This document shows, piece by piece, positions 15,458 to 23,551 of a DNA stretch of 64,000 bases. The notes beneath the pieces are model-generated. The model had not been told where the DNA came from and searched no databases. It worked only from the letters and a program-made list of their open reading frames with translations. Origin of the DNA: DASRHT01 sp035293765 (GTDB taxonomy: Bacteria > Chloroflexota > Ktedonobacteria > Ktedonobacterales > Ktedonobacteraceae); assembly GCA_035293765.1 (NCBI GenBank), contig DATGMF010000037.1, positions 83,589-147,588 of the forward strand, in the 5' to 3' direction. How positions within the stretch are numbered: position 1 is the stretch's first letter; each line of letters begins with the position of its first letter. The translations under genes were made by a program, and so were the position numbers.

Positions 15458-16594
15458 ATGGTCATGCACAATGCTGAATTGGAGCGCATCTCCGCCTCGC
15501 TTGCTCGGGCCGGTTCTGCGGAAGAGGTGTTTGGCGCGCTTGTGGGTCCGCGGGATGAGCAGCTTGAGGCGGCGAAGCGTCTCTTTCGGCAGATGGCGAA
15601 GGTTGTGCATCCTGATCTCTTCCAGGAGTGCGCCGATTTTGATCAGGCTGGCGCCGCTTTCAAAAAACTGGTATATTTCTGGGAGCAGGCGCAAACGCGC
15701 ATTGAGCGTGGCACGTATGGAACTGCCGCATCAACCGAAGCATTTGTGCCGTTCAGCATATGCACGAAAAAAAGTCACTATGCCGCTGAGCGTCTGCTGG
15801 CGCGTGGCGATATCTCTGCGCTCTATCTTGCCGCTTCGCAGCTTGATGGTGCGCCTATCAAATGTCTGCTCAAAATTCCTGTCAGGCCGGAAGATAATGA
15901 CTTGCTGAGCAATGAGGCGCGTATTCTTGCTCACCTGCGTGCCAGCAAAGATTATCCTGGCCTGCGCCATTTCGTCTCTCAGCTCGTTGATTCCTTCACT
16001 TATCAAGAACAGGCTTCCGGCACTCTACGGCAGATCAATGTGGTCTCCTATCTCGATGGCTTGTATTCTCTCAAGGAGGTTCGTCGGGTCTATCTCCAGG
16101 GGGTTGATCCCAGACATATGGCCTGGATATGGCGTCGTCTGCTGGTCGCGCTCGGCTTTGCCCATAGTAACAACGTGATGCACGGCGCTGTGTTGCCAAC
16201 GCACGTTCTGATCCATCCCCGCCTTCATGGCGTCATCCTGATCGACTGGTCGTATGCCGTGCTTGATCCATCAACGACTGGTGAGTCAATCTGTGCGATT
16301 AGTAGCGATTATCGCGACTGGTATCCTGCCGAGGTTTTTGCGCGCGAAGTTCCTTTGCCCGGTCTGGATATTGCTATGGCGGCCCGCTGTATGATCGATC
16401 TGCTCGGAGGGGATTACTACACGCAAGCCATGCCTGATAGCGTTCCCTGGCAAATTCAGAGCCATCTCAAAGGCTGCACGCTCCCTAATCCTCGCCAGCG
16501 TCCGCAGGATGCCCGCGTCTTACTGGCTGACTTTGATGCGCTGATCCAGCGTCTCTGGGGTCGCAGAACGTTTCAAGAGTTTTCTATGCCGTAG
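15458..16594 (+). CDS. J-domain protein fused to a protein-kinase-like (pseudokinase) domain
   Basis: A 378-residue fusion. Residues about 20-90 form a J domain with the diagnostic HPD at 51-53 (MAKVVHPDLF), the motif that stimulates DnaK ATPase. Residues about 115-370 read as a protein-kinase fold: K139 in CLLKIP, E153 in NEARIL, a catalytic-loop equivalent MHGAVLPTHVLI at 241-252, and D263 in LIDWSYAV in place of DFG. The HRD aspartate is Ala244 and the loop asparagine is His249, so phosphotransfer by the usual mechanism is unlikely; it may bind nucleotide or a client. GGAAAGG precedes ATG 15458. It starts a three-gene cluster with VWA and PurA-like genes under a repressed promoter. Confidence 0.82.
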   Translation: MVMHNAELERISASLARAGSAEEVFGALVGPRDEQLEAAKRLFRQMAKVVHPDLFQECADFDQAGAAFKKLVYFWEQAQTRIERGTYGTAASTEAFVPFSICTKKSHYAAERLLARGDISALYLAASQLDGAPIKCLLKIPVRPEDNDLLSNEARILAHLRASKDYPGLRHFVSQLVDSFTYQEQASGTLRQINVVSYLDGLYSLKEVRRVYLQGVDPRHMAWIWRRLLVALGFAHSNNVMHGAVLPTHVLIHPRLHGVILIDWSYAVLDPSTTGESICAISSDYRDWYPAEVFAREVPLPGLDIAMAARCMIDLLGGDYYTQAMPDSVPWQIQSHLKGCTLPNPRQRPQDARVLLADFDALIQRLWGRRTFQEFSMP

Positions 16595-16638
16595 TGCTAA
16601 ACCACTGTTATGTCTTGAAAAAGAAAGGTAAATCACTT

Positions 16639-17637
16639 ATGGGTAGTTCAAGCTGGTCAACCGATGCTTATGAGGAGGCGGCGCGTCTGCGCAGAGCGGC
16701 TGGCACAAGCAGTTTCGCTTATAGCAACGCTGCCAGGTCCAGTGGCACATGGACCATTCACCCCACGCTCAACCCCTATGGCGTCAAGTTTCGCGAGAGC
16801 CGCGACAGCGAGACGCATCCGCGTTCCAATGCCATCAGCGTACTTTTTGACGAGACTGGCTCTATGGGCCACATCCCGCGTGTTTTTCAGGAGAAACTCG
16901 GCGAACTGATGCATGTATTGCTCAACAGAGGCTATATCCAGGACCCGCAGATCCTTTTTGGCGCTTTTGGCGATGCCACCTGCGACCATATTGCGCTCCA
17001 GGTCGGACAATTTGAGAGCGGGGTAGAGATGGATGAAAACCTGCGCAATATCATTCTCGAAGGCGGTGGCGGCGGTACTGCGCATGAGTCTTATGAACTG
17101 GCGCTCTACTTCATCGCTCGCCACACCTCAATTGATTGCTGGGAGAAACGTGGTCGCAAAGGTTACCTCTTCCTGATCGGCGATGAGATGGCCTATCCCT
17201 TCGTGCATCAGCAGCAGGTAGAAAAGCATCTCGGCGATCCATTACGCGAAAACATCCCTTTGCGGCAGATCATTACGGAAGTGCAGCGCCGTTATCACCT
17301 GTTTTTCATCTTTCCGCGTAACGCCAGTCATGGTAACGATGAGCGGATTCATAATTTCTGGCGTGATCTGCTGGGTCAGAATTTTCTTTTCCTTGATGAT
17401 GAGCGGGCTGTGAGCGAAACGATTGCTCTGATCATCGGACTTACCGAGGAAGCCATCAATCTGGCTGAAGGCGCGCAGGATCTGAGCGATGCCGGAGCTA
17501 GCCGGGACGCTATTGCGGCAGCTACCAGTGCCTTGCAGACCTATGCGAACGCGAGAAGCGTTGTTACTGCTACCGGCAGCGCCCTGCCGGGCGTGCTTCA
17601 GGAGGCGCCAGACAAGCCCAGAACAGAGCGTCTCTAA
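16639..17637 (+). CDS. VWA (von Willebrand factor A) domain protein
   Basis: A 332-residue cytosolic protein with no signal peptide. Residues about 63-280 carry a VWA fold with a MIDAS site: LFDETGSMG gives D71, T73 and S75, GGGGGTAHES gives T147, and LIGDEMAY gives D182. The fold therefore should bind a metal and a partner protein. The N-terminal 60 residues are unlike known domains, and the C-terminal 40 are alanine-rich and probably flexible. ATG 16639 follows AAAGGT; the frame's upstream start is not supported. The gene lies 45 bp after the J-domain pseudokinase gene and the products probably work together. Confidence 0.82.
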   Translation: MGSSSWSTDAYEEAARLRRAAGTSSFAYSNAARSSGTWTIHPTLNPYGVKFRESRDSETHPRSNAISVLFDETGSMGHIPRVFQEKLGELMHVLLNRGYIQDPQILFGAFGDATCDHIALQVGQFESGVEMDENLRNIILEGGGGGTAHESYELALYFIARHTSIDCWEKRGRKGYLFLIGDEMAYPFVHQQQVEKHLGDPLRENIPLRQIITEVQRRYHLFFIFPRNASHGNDERIHNFWRDLLGQNFLFLDDERAVSETIALIIGLTEEAINLAEGAQDLSDAGASRDAIAAATSALQTYANARSVVTATGSALPGVLQEAPDKPRTERL

Positions 17638-17653
17638 GTTTCAATGTTTCAAT

Positions 17654-17734
17654 CCCTCAAGCGGGCTATGAGCTCTTGCCGCCTCCTTTGAGGGGAAGTA
17701 TACCATCACACTCGAAGATGTCAAGCGGAGATGC
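17654..17734 (+). repeat. Dispersed palindromic element, intergenic copy
   Basis: The element begins CCCTCAAGCGGG and returns as TTTGAGGGG, then reads AAGTATACCATC and TGTCAAGCGGAGATGC. The same string of blocks is found at 36838-36929 inside the second hyuA gene, with indels between the blocks. It lies between the VWA and PurA-like genes. Confidence 0.65.
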
Positions 17735-17757
17735 GCTAATACCTATTATCCGTGAGG

Positions 17758-17786
17758 TGCTGCCAGAAGCGAACGTTCCGGCAGCA
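17758..17786 (+). promoter_or_regulatory. Leader hairpin just before the PurA-like gene
   Basis: TGCTGCC (17758) pairs with GGCAGCA (17780) around a 15-base loop, 23 bases before ATG 17810. There is no T-run, so it could be a stability or translational element; the strong GAGGAGGGG site remains outside the stem. Confidence 0.35.
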
Positions 17787-17809
17787 TCCCGGTATCCAGA
17801 GGAGGGGTT

Positions 17810-19231
17810 ATGAGCCAACAAAAACAGGCTATTTTGATTGCCGATCTGGGATTTGGTGATGCAGGCAAGGGCACGATTACCGATTTTCTGACTCGTCGCC
17901 TGTCCGCTCACACGGTTGTACGCTATAACGGTGGTCCACAGGCGGCCCACAACGTCGTAACGCCTGATGGGCGGCATCACACCTTCTCCCAGTTTGGCAG
18001 CGGCATGTTTCTTCCTCGGACTGCTACCTTGCTCTCGCGTTTTATGCTCATTAATCCGCTCAATATGCTCAAAGAAGAGCGGCATCTCTCTACGCTTGGC
18101 ATCGCCGATGCTTTTGAACGCACGCTGATAGATCGGCGCGCCCTGGTGATTACGCCCTTGCACAAAGCCATGAATCGTCTGCGTGAACTTGCTCGGGCTG
18201 GCGAGCGTCATGGAAGCTGTGGCGAGGGAGTTGGCGAGTGCATGGCCGATTCGCTTGCTTATGGCGATGCTCAACTTTTTGCCGGTGATTTACAGGATCG
18301 AATGGTCATTCTCAGAAAGCTGCATTCTCTCTACGAGATTAAGCGCAGCGAACTGGACGAGATCCGCTCTTCTTTGCCAGATGCTGACGCCGTCAAGCAG
18401 GAACTTGCGGCCTTCACCCGTGCCGACGTAATTACTGACTGTGCTGACGTTTACCATTACTTCGCGCAGCGTGTTGCTATCATCGATGATGCGCGTATTG
18501 GCAGCCTCTTGGCCCAACCAGGCGTTGCGCTCTTTGAAGGAGCGCAGGGTGTCCTACTCGATGAAAACTATGGGTTCGCTCCCTACACCACCTGGAGCAC
18601 CACTACCTTCGCCAATGCTGAAGCTATTTTGCGCGAGCATGACTATAGCGGCGATACCATCAAACTCGGCGTCGTTCGTTCCTATGCCACTCGTCACGGC
18701 CCTGGTCCCTTCCCCACCGAAGATGCTGCGCTGACCTCTGTGCTCCCCGATCAGCACAATGCCTGGAACGACTGGCAGCGTACCTTCCGCGTCGGCTACT
18801 TCGACCTCGTTGCCACCCGCTACGCCCTCAACATTGTTGGTCACCTCGACTATCTCGCTCTCACCCATCTTGATTGCCTGTCAGCCATCCCTTCCCCGCA
18901 AATTTGCACTGCTTACCGCTATCAAAGGACACCCGATGATCTTCCTGGCTATTTCGAGTATGTTGCTGATCACATCAAATCCATCATTGTCCACAGCCCT
19001 GCCGATCTTGCCCATCAAGAGCAGCTTACTAAGCGTCTATGGTTCTGTATACCGCACTATCAAACGCTCGCAACTCTGCCTGGCTGCCCGCACTCTGCGG
19101 AAAGACAACTTGCGTATCTCAAACTGTTGGAAGCTGAACTGAATGTACCGATTGCTATTGCCTCGGATGGGCCAGCAGCCGCTGATAAAAAATGTTTACT
19201 GGATAAAAAGATTTTTGCTACCATAAGCTAA
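17810..19231 (+). CDS. Divergent adenylosuccinate-synthetase (PurA)-like enzyme
   Basis: A 473-residue protein of the adenylosuccinate synthetase fold, which in PurA uses GTP to join aspartate to IMP. The P-loop region is GFGDAGKGT (PurA: GDEGKGK), so the catalytic Asp (D17) and Lys (K20) are kept but the Glu is Ala. The PurA active-site His is present as H47 in AAHN. LFEGAQGVLLDENYG near 250 matches the IMP-site EGAQGTLLD, and FRVGYFDLVA near 330 matches the arginine segment. The guanine-reading TKLD is THLD here. The loop GSCGEGVGE replaces GTTGRGIGP. It is about 40 residues longer than PurA. The differences and its VWA/J-domain neighbours argue against a housekeeping PurA. Confidence 0.82.
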   Translation: MSQQKQAILIADLGFGDAGKGTITDFLTRRLSAHTVVRYNGGPQAAHNVVTPDGRHHTFSQFGSGMFLPRTATLLSRFMLINPLNMLKEERHLSTLGIADAFERTLIDRRALVITPLHKAMNRLRELARAGERHGSCGEGVGECMADSLAYGDAQLFAGDLQDRMVILRKLHSLYEIKRSELDEIRSSLPDADAVKQELAAFTRADVITDCADVYHYFAQRVAIIDDARIGSLLAQPGVALFEGAQGVLLDENYGFAPYTTWSTTTFANAEAILREHDYSGDTIKLGVVRSYATRHGPGPFPTEDAALTSVLPDQHNAWNDWQRTFRVGYFDLVATRYALNIVGHLDYLALTHLDCLSAIPSPQICTAYRYQRTPDDLPGYFEYVADHIKSIIVHSPADLAHQEQLTKRLWFCIPHYQTLATLPGCPHSAERQLAYLKLLEAELNVPIAIASDGPAAADKKCLLDKKIFATIS

Positions 19232-19246
19232 CTGATATCTCACTCT

Positions 19247-19936
19247 CTACGCCCGCGCTCCACCTCGCAAAAAGCGCCAGCCGCGCCTGATAAACTTAAA
19301 CGTAAAAAAGAGGAATAGGACGACGATGATTACAACGACTAGCATCACCGCCGGAGCGAAGAACGAGAGGATGATGCTGATAACGGCGGCAATGTCTTCA
19401 AAGACGCTGATGATGACGTTTGAAAGGCCCAGCGTGAAAACGTGTCCAACGTTGGCGACGGCGCGCCCGCCGAAGCGATGAACATGAACAAGGCCGGATA
19501 GCGAGAAGCCGACGATAAACATGATAATAGCGGATGTTGCGCTCAAAAAAGAGTGGCTGCTGATGGCGGAAATGAAGGCCATATGCGGGATCATACCCGT
19601 GGGTAAGCTCACGCCCGGCAGCGCGATGTTCGGCGCGGTCGCTGCCGCCACCAGACCGCCGATAAACGGCGTAATAGCCGTATGAACTCCATGCCAGCCG
19701 GTGCTGACCCCTGGAATAAGATCGACGATCAGATCGATTGCCGTGAGGATTGCTACCAGCAGGAGAAACCAGTCTGCTGTGATAAAGCTGAGAGAAGAAT
19801 TAAGCTGGCAGAAATGGAACCACCTGGTTGCAACAATCAGAGCCAGCAATGGGAGATAAGGCGTGTAGCCCGTTGTTTGCGAAAGCCCGAGCGATGTCCC
19901 CAGGCTGCTAAGGCCGGAGGGCGTACAGAAATTCAT
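19247..19936 (-). CDS. DUF4126 family membrane protein
   Basis: A 229-residue membrane protein with about five hydrophobic segments. The N-terminal GLSQTTGYTPYLPLLAL and the following LTAIDLIVDLIPGVSTGW with a Pro-rich TPFIGGLV match DUF4126. The C-terminus is a long hydrophobic helix ending in basic residues (KFIRRGWRFLRGG). Function is unknown for the family. It converges on the PurA-like gene with only 15 bp between the stops, so it is not part of that cluster. Confidence 0.75.
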   Translation of the reverse strand: MNFCTPSGLSSLGTSLGLSQTTGYTPYLPLLALIVATRWFHFCQLNSSLSFITADWFLLLVAILTAIDLIVDLIPGVSTGWHGVHTAITPFIGGLVAAATAPNIALPGVSLPTGMIPHMAFISAISSHSFLSATSAIIMFIVGFSLSGLVHVHRFGGRAVANVGHVFTLGLSNVIISVFEDIAAVISIILSFFAPAVMLVVVIIVVLFLFFTFKFIRRGWRFLRGGARA

Positions 19937-20087
19937 ATAGGTGAAGAATCCTTTCCCTTTGCATGTGACGCAGTTATAGCATACCCACTGATATAACGTA
20001 TAGCGATTGAAACAATCAAACAGCTATAAAAGTGTTTATAGGTAAATGGCTAAAAAAATATTGCCTCTTGAAGGAGAACGAGAGAGT

Positions 20088-21155
20088 ATGTTTCAAGCTG
20101 CTTATGTGAAGGTGCCAGATGTGTATAAGATCGCGGTCGTGCGAGCGAATGCGCTCGGGGACTTTATTTTTGCTCTGCCCGCGCTACATGCCTTGCGGGC
20201 CGCCTATCCTCAGGCCGAAATTGTGCTGCTTGCCCTGAAGTGGCATGCCAGCTTTCTTGCGGAGAGGCCAGGACCGATTGATCGCGCCGTGGTGATCCCA
20301 CCTTGCGAGGGGGTGAGCGCGTCGCCAGGAACTGAGGAGGATGCGGCTGAACTGGAGGTTTTTTTCGCGGCGATGAGGCGAGAGCGGTTTGATCTTGCCA
20401 TTCAGATGCATGGCGGCGGGCGCTACTCGAATCCTTTCCTTCTCCGTCTGGGAGCGAGAATGACTGTCGGGCTAAAGACGCCGGATGCCGTTGCGCTTGA
20501 TCGCTGGATGCCATACATCTACTTCCAGCATGAAGTGTTGCGTTACCTTGAAGTTGTTGCTTTAGTGGGGGCAGCAACAACCCTGTTGGAGCCGCGCCTC
20601 TCGCTCGTCAAGGAGGACTTGCTTGAGGCACAGAGGGTTGTGCCTGAAACCAGCAAGCCTGTTGTAGCCCTGCATCCTGGGGCGGGCGATCCCCAACGGC
20701 GCTGGCCGCCTGAAAAGTTTGCCGTTGTGGGCGACGCCCTGGCGAAAGCTGGCGTCCAGATCGTAGTTACAGGGACCGGAGAAGAACGAGGGCTCGCAAA
20801 AACTGTCGTTGAGAGCATGCAGACCGAAGCACAGAACGTCTGTGATTGCCTCTCGCTCGGCGGCCTCGCGGGTTTACTCAGTCGTTGCAAGCTGGTGATC
20901 TCCAATGACTCCGGTCCGCTTCATCTGGCTGCGGCGGTGGGAACGGCTACTGTGGGCATCTACTGGTGCTTCAATTTCCCTAACGTGGCGCCGATTACAC
21001 GGACGCGCCATCGCCCGGTCATCTCCTGGAACGTTGTCTGTCCTATCTGCGGCACGGATCGCAGTCTGAGAACCTGTGAGCACCATGCCTCAGTCGTGGC
21101 TGCTATTGCGCCGGAAGAGGTCCTTGCAGCAGCTCTTGATCTGTTCTCTGCTTGA
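20088..21155 (+). CDS. Glycosyltransferase family 9 protein
   Basis: A heptosyltransferase-like (GT9, GT-B fold) enzyme of about 355 residues. The N-terminal KIAVVRANALGDFIFALPAL is the GT9 start. The donor-site half has LHPGAGDPQRRWPPEKFA near residue 205 and ISNDSGPLHLAAAVGT near 280. Four cysteines near the C-terminus (CPICG and later C) may form a metal site. In a monoderm relative the acceptor is unlikely to be lipopolysaccharide heptose; a cell-wall or secondary glycan is more likely. ATG 20088 has GAAGGAG upstream at slightly long spacing; ATG 20046 is the alternative. It appears monocistronic. Confidence 0.82.
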   Translation: MFQAAYVKVPDVYKIAVVRANALGDFIFALPALHALRAAYPQAEIVLLALKWHASFLAERPGPIDRAVVIPPCEGVSASPGTEEDAAELEVFFAAMRRERFDLAIQMHGGGRYSNPFLLRLGARMTVGLKTPDAVALDRWMPYIYFQHEVLRYLEVVALVGAATTLLEPRLSLVKEDLLEAQRVVPETSKPVVALHPGAGDPQRRWPPEKFAVVGDALAKAGVQIVVTGTGEERGLAKTVVESMQTEAQNVCDCLSLGGLAGLLSRCKLVISNDSGPLHLAAAVGTATVGIYWCFNFPNVAPITRTRHRPVISWNVVCPICGTDRSLRTCEHHASVVAAIAPEEVLAAALDLFSA

Positions 21156-21487
21156 ATATCACCTGGCTTGCACATAAGTCCTGCTGTTCTCGCCTTTTCT
21201 GCTCCTCTGCACTACACTGATAGTAGCCTCTCATCTTATTTCTTAACAGGGGTAATTTGATATTCCGTCAGCCAACGCTTATTAGGAAGCGATCAGGAGC
21301 ACGAAGCGATGATGCCAGTCATACCTGTTCCGTGGCGACGAGCTTGAGCGCGTCTGCTTCAGCACCGCCTTAGGCGAGGTGGAGCGATAAATCGGACGCG
21401 ATCAATCGGGTCCCTACAGGGCGGCATGATCCCATAGTATTGCTTCATCTGCATAATCAGGTCCATACGGCGACAAGGAGGATGTCG
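21156..21487. other. Intergenic region with one dispersed repeat
   Basis: No gene is seen. A copy of the GGACGCGAT-type repeat lies at 21388-21422 (GCGATAAATCGGACGCGATC, then AATCGGGTCCCTAC). The ribosome site AAGGAGG at 21475 belongs to the next gene. Confidence 0.5.
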
Positions 21488-22291
21488 ATGCCAACAATTC
21501 GTGTCAATGGTGCCAATCTCTATTACGAGGAGCAGGGTTCCGGCCCCGAAACCATCGTTTTTGCTCATGGCTTGCTGTGGAGCTGCCGCATGTTTGATGA
21601 CCAGGTGGCCGCGCTCAAGGAGCACTATCGGTGCGTCGCCTTCGATCATCGTGGTCAGGGACGGAGCGAGGTCACACCCGATGGCTATGATATGGAGACG
21701 CTTTACGAGGATGCGGCAGCCCTCATTGAGGCTCTCAACTGTCCCCCCTGCCACTTTGTCGGCCTCTCAATGGGCGGCTTCATTGGGATGCGCCTGGCGG
21801 CTCGTCGGCCAGAACTGCTGAAATCGTTAATGCTGCTGGAAACCTCTGCCGATCCCGAGCCTGCCGAAAATATTTCCAAGTACAAGCTGCTTGGCTTTGT
21901 GACGCGCTGGCTTGGCCCCGCTCTGGTAGTGAACCAGGTCATGCCGGTCATGTTCGGGCAGAAGTTCCTGACCGATCCGGCTCGCGCAGCCGAGCGCCAG
22001 GTATGGCGCGAGCGTTTGAAAAGCAATCATCGCGTCGGCATCAGTCGCGCGCTCAATGGCGTCCTGACGCGCAAAGGTGTTTACGATGAGATTGAGAAGA
22101 TCCGCGTCCCCACGCTAATCATCGTCGGAGACCAGGACGTTGCCACAGTTCCGGCCAAATCTGAGCGCATGCACGAACGTATCCCAGGCTCACGGCTCGT
22201 TACTATCCCAGGTGCAGGCCATACATCGAGTGCAGAAGAGCCCGCAGCGGTAAATGCAGCTATCAACGAATTTCTGAGCGGCTTGTACTAA
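21488..22291 (+). CDS. Alpha/beta hydrolase
   Basis: A 267-residue alpha/beta hydrolase resembling the 3-oxoadipate enol-lactonase/epoxide-hydrolase group. It has an oxyanion HG in FAHGLLWS near residue 29, DHRGQGRSE near 57, the nucleophile serine in GLSMGGFIG near 97, the acid in IVGDQDVA near 215 and the histidine in PGAGHTSS near 243. ATG 21488 is six bases after AAGGAGG; the ATG at 21482 is too close to that site. The substrate is not evident and the gene stands alone. Confidence 0.85.
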   Translation: MPTIRVNGANLYYEEQGSGPETIVFAHGLLWSCRMFDDQVAALKEHYRCVAFDHRGQGRSEVTPDGYDMETLYEDAAALIEALNCPPCHFVGLSMGGFIGMRLAARRPELLKSLMLLETSADPEPAENISKYKLLGFVTRWLGPALVVNQVMPVMFGQKFLTDPARAAERQVWRERLKSNHRVGISRALNGVLTRKGVYDEIEKIRVPTLIIVGDQDVATVPAKSERMHERIPGSRLVTIPGAGHTSSAEEPAAVNAAINEFLSGLY

Positions 22292-22332
22292 ACAAATCGC
22301 TACTAAAGTTGAGATGAATCTCATCGAGCCCT

Positions 22333-22354
22333 TACCCCCCCTTTTGGGGGGGTA
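22333..22354 (+). promoter_or_regulatory. CsoR-like operator palindrome
   Basis: TACCCCCCC-TTTT-GGGGGGGTA is a perfect dyad with 9-bp arms. Its right end touches the -35 box of the next promoter. It has the same form as the operator of the csoR gene at 15282. Confidence 0.7.
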
Positions 22355-22355
22355 C

Positions 22356-22383
22356 TTGACAATAACCTGTATTCCTGTATTAT
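22356..22383 (+). promoter_or_regulatory. Promoter next to CsoR-like operator
   Basis: TTGACA at 22356 and TATTAT at 22378 are 16 bp apart (TATACT at 22381 gives 19). The perfect operator abuts the -35 box, so a bound repressor would block polymerase. Confidence 0.6.
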
Positions 22384-22896
22384 ACTACTTCTGTACCTTT
22401 CGTTCCTCGCATTCTCTGAAGATGCTATCCCCTGCAAGGCATTTAGTGTCGGGGAAGCAAAAAGAGAAGGGGGACGTACTTCGTCTACACTAGCAGGCAA
22501 GGAATCGCTCCCGGCTCTTTTTCGCGGTTCTGCTCATCCTTCTTTCCATGCCTGCACACCTTCCCGGTTGGCCCACGGCGCGCAAAGCCGAAAAGATACG
22601 ACGTACCTATAACTATCGTTATACTCTACGTTTACGCTTTAGCGAGAAAGGCTCTGTTTACCCGTTTCCCTTAGGCGGTTACTACCGCTTTATACTTGTC
22701 GCATTAACACAGCCATGCGAGCACGATTTTGATAGTTATATGGTGCGTCGTGCTTTTTGGTGAACATCGCATCTGTGGGCCTGTTGACATTGTTTTGTTG
22801 TGCGTCCCTCTTAGGTTGTGCATTTGTATGATCGTGTACACACAAGCTCTTCTTGTCCAGAAGAGAAAACCCCCACTTAAAGAGAGGAAAAAGAAC

Positions 22897-23385
22897 ATGG
22901 TTCATCTTTTGCGTCCATTTGGAAAGAAGCTCCTGTTACGACTTACGCTGCTGGCTTGTATCATGGCTCTGCTTGGTCTGGTGCTCGGAGGAGCTGGCCG
23001 CATTGCCCATGCCACGTCGATGCAGGCACAAACCCTGGCGAATCCTGTTGGCATATGGAATATTCAAGTTTACTTTCTGGATTGCTCCTTCAAGGGACAA
23101 ACGGAGTCGGGACAGCTCGAGATGAATGCGAGCGGAGCCGTCGTCAGTATTTCCCCATATGAGGGAGGCGGTGCGTGGATCCCGACCGGTGCCACGACCT
23201 TTGACTACGACTTTACTGAACTCATAATAGTGAATGGGCAGTTGAGTGCTTTTGTCCAGGTCACCCAGACGGGGCAAGTGACCTCATCCACCACGTATAC
23301 CTCTTCAGGATCAGGCAGCAGCTACGATTCTCATGGCAATTTCCTGGAAACCTGCGATACGCAGACCACCGCTACTCTCGCCTAG
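22897..23385 (+). CDS. Secreted protein of unknown function
   Basis: A 162-residue exported protein. Residues 1 to about 40 form a signal peptide: basic KKLLLR, a long hydrophobic run (LACIMALLGLVLGG), and a cleavage-like AHA-TS. The mature part, starting GIWNIQVYFLDC, is rich in S, T and G and looks like a small beta-sandwich; it keeps two cysteines (FLDCSF and LETCDT) that could form a disulfide. ATG 22897 has AGAGAGGAAAA upstream. I do not recognise the family. The only upstream promoter I see adjoins a CsoR-like operator, which suggests metal-linked control, but the leader between is very long. Confidence 0.6.
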   Translation: MVHLLRPFGKKLLLRLTLLACIMALLGLVLGGAGRIAHATSMQAQTLANPVGIWNIQVYFLDCSFKGQTESGQLEMNASGAVVSISPYEGGGAWIPTGATTFDYDFTELIIVNGQLSAFVQVTQTGQVTSSTTYTSSGSGSSYDSHGNFLETCDTQTTATLA

Positions 23386-23426
23386 CTGCTTGATTTTTCC
23401 CTCGTGACCTATCCCTGGTAAGATTG

Positions 23427-23483
23427 CCGTTACCGCACGTACGTGTAATACACGCGTGTTTATTTAGCTGTGACCGGTAACGG
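23427..23483. repeat. Inverted repeat between convergent genes
   Basis: CCGTTACCG (23427) and CGGTAACGG (23475) form a 9-bp perfect inverted repeat around a 39-base loop that contains the smaller palindrome ACACGCGTGT. It lies after the secreted-protein gene and before the convergent GrpB gene. Confidence 0.4.
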
Positions 23484-23551
23484 ACACATCCCCCTTGCCG
23501 AAAAACAAGGTGGGAGCCGCCCTGACTGGTGGTGAGAAGCCAAAAAAAGCG

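Larger units (their letters stand above)
22292..22896 (+). other. 605-bp leader and intergenic region
   Basis: The region carries a CsoR-like palindrome and a promoter at its left end, and the ribosome site of the secreted-protein gene at its right end. Between about 22390 and 22860 I see no convincing gene; the short open frames lack good starts. If transcription begins at the promoter, the mRNA has an unusually long leader of about 500 bases. Confidence 0.45.

Noticed and set aside
17810..19231. Annotation of the PurA-like gene as the housekeeping purA or as a phage PurZ.
   Set aside because: Loop motifs (GDAGKGT, GSCGEGVGE, THLD) differ from PurA. PurZ proteins lack the catalytic Asp that is kept here, and no phage genes are near.
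22575..22600. CGCGCAAAGCCG in the leader of the secreted-protein gene recalls the core of a c-di-GMP-I (GEMM) riboswitch.
   Set aside because: Only about nine bases match. The partner GGCAAACC element and the GAAA tetraloop stem are not present in the right places.
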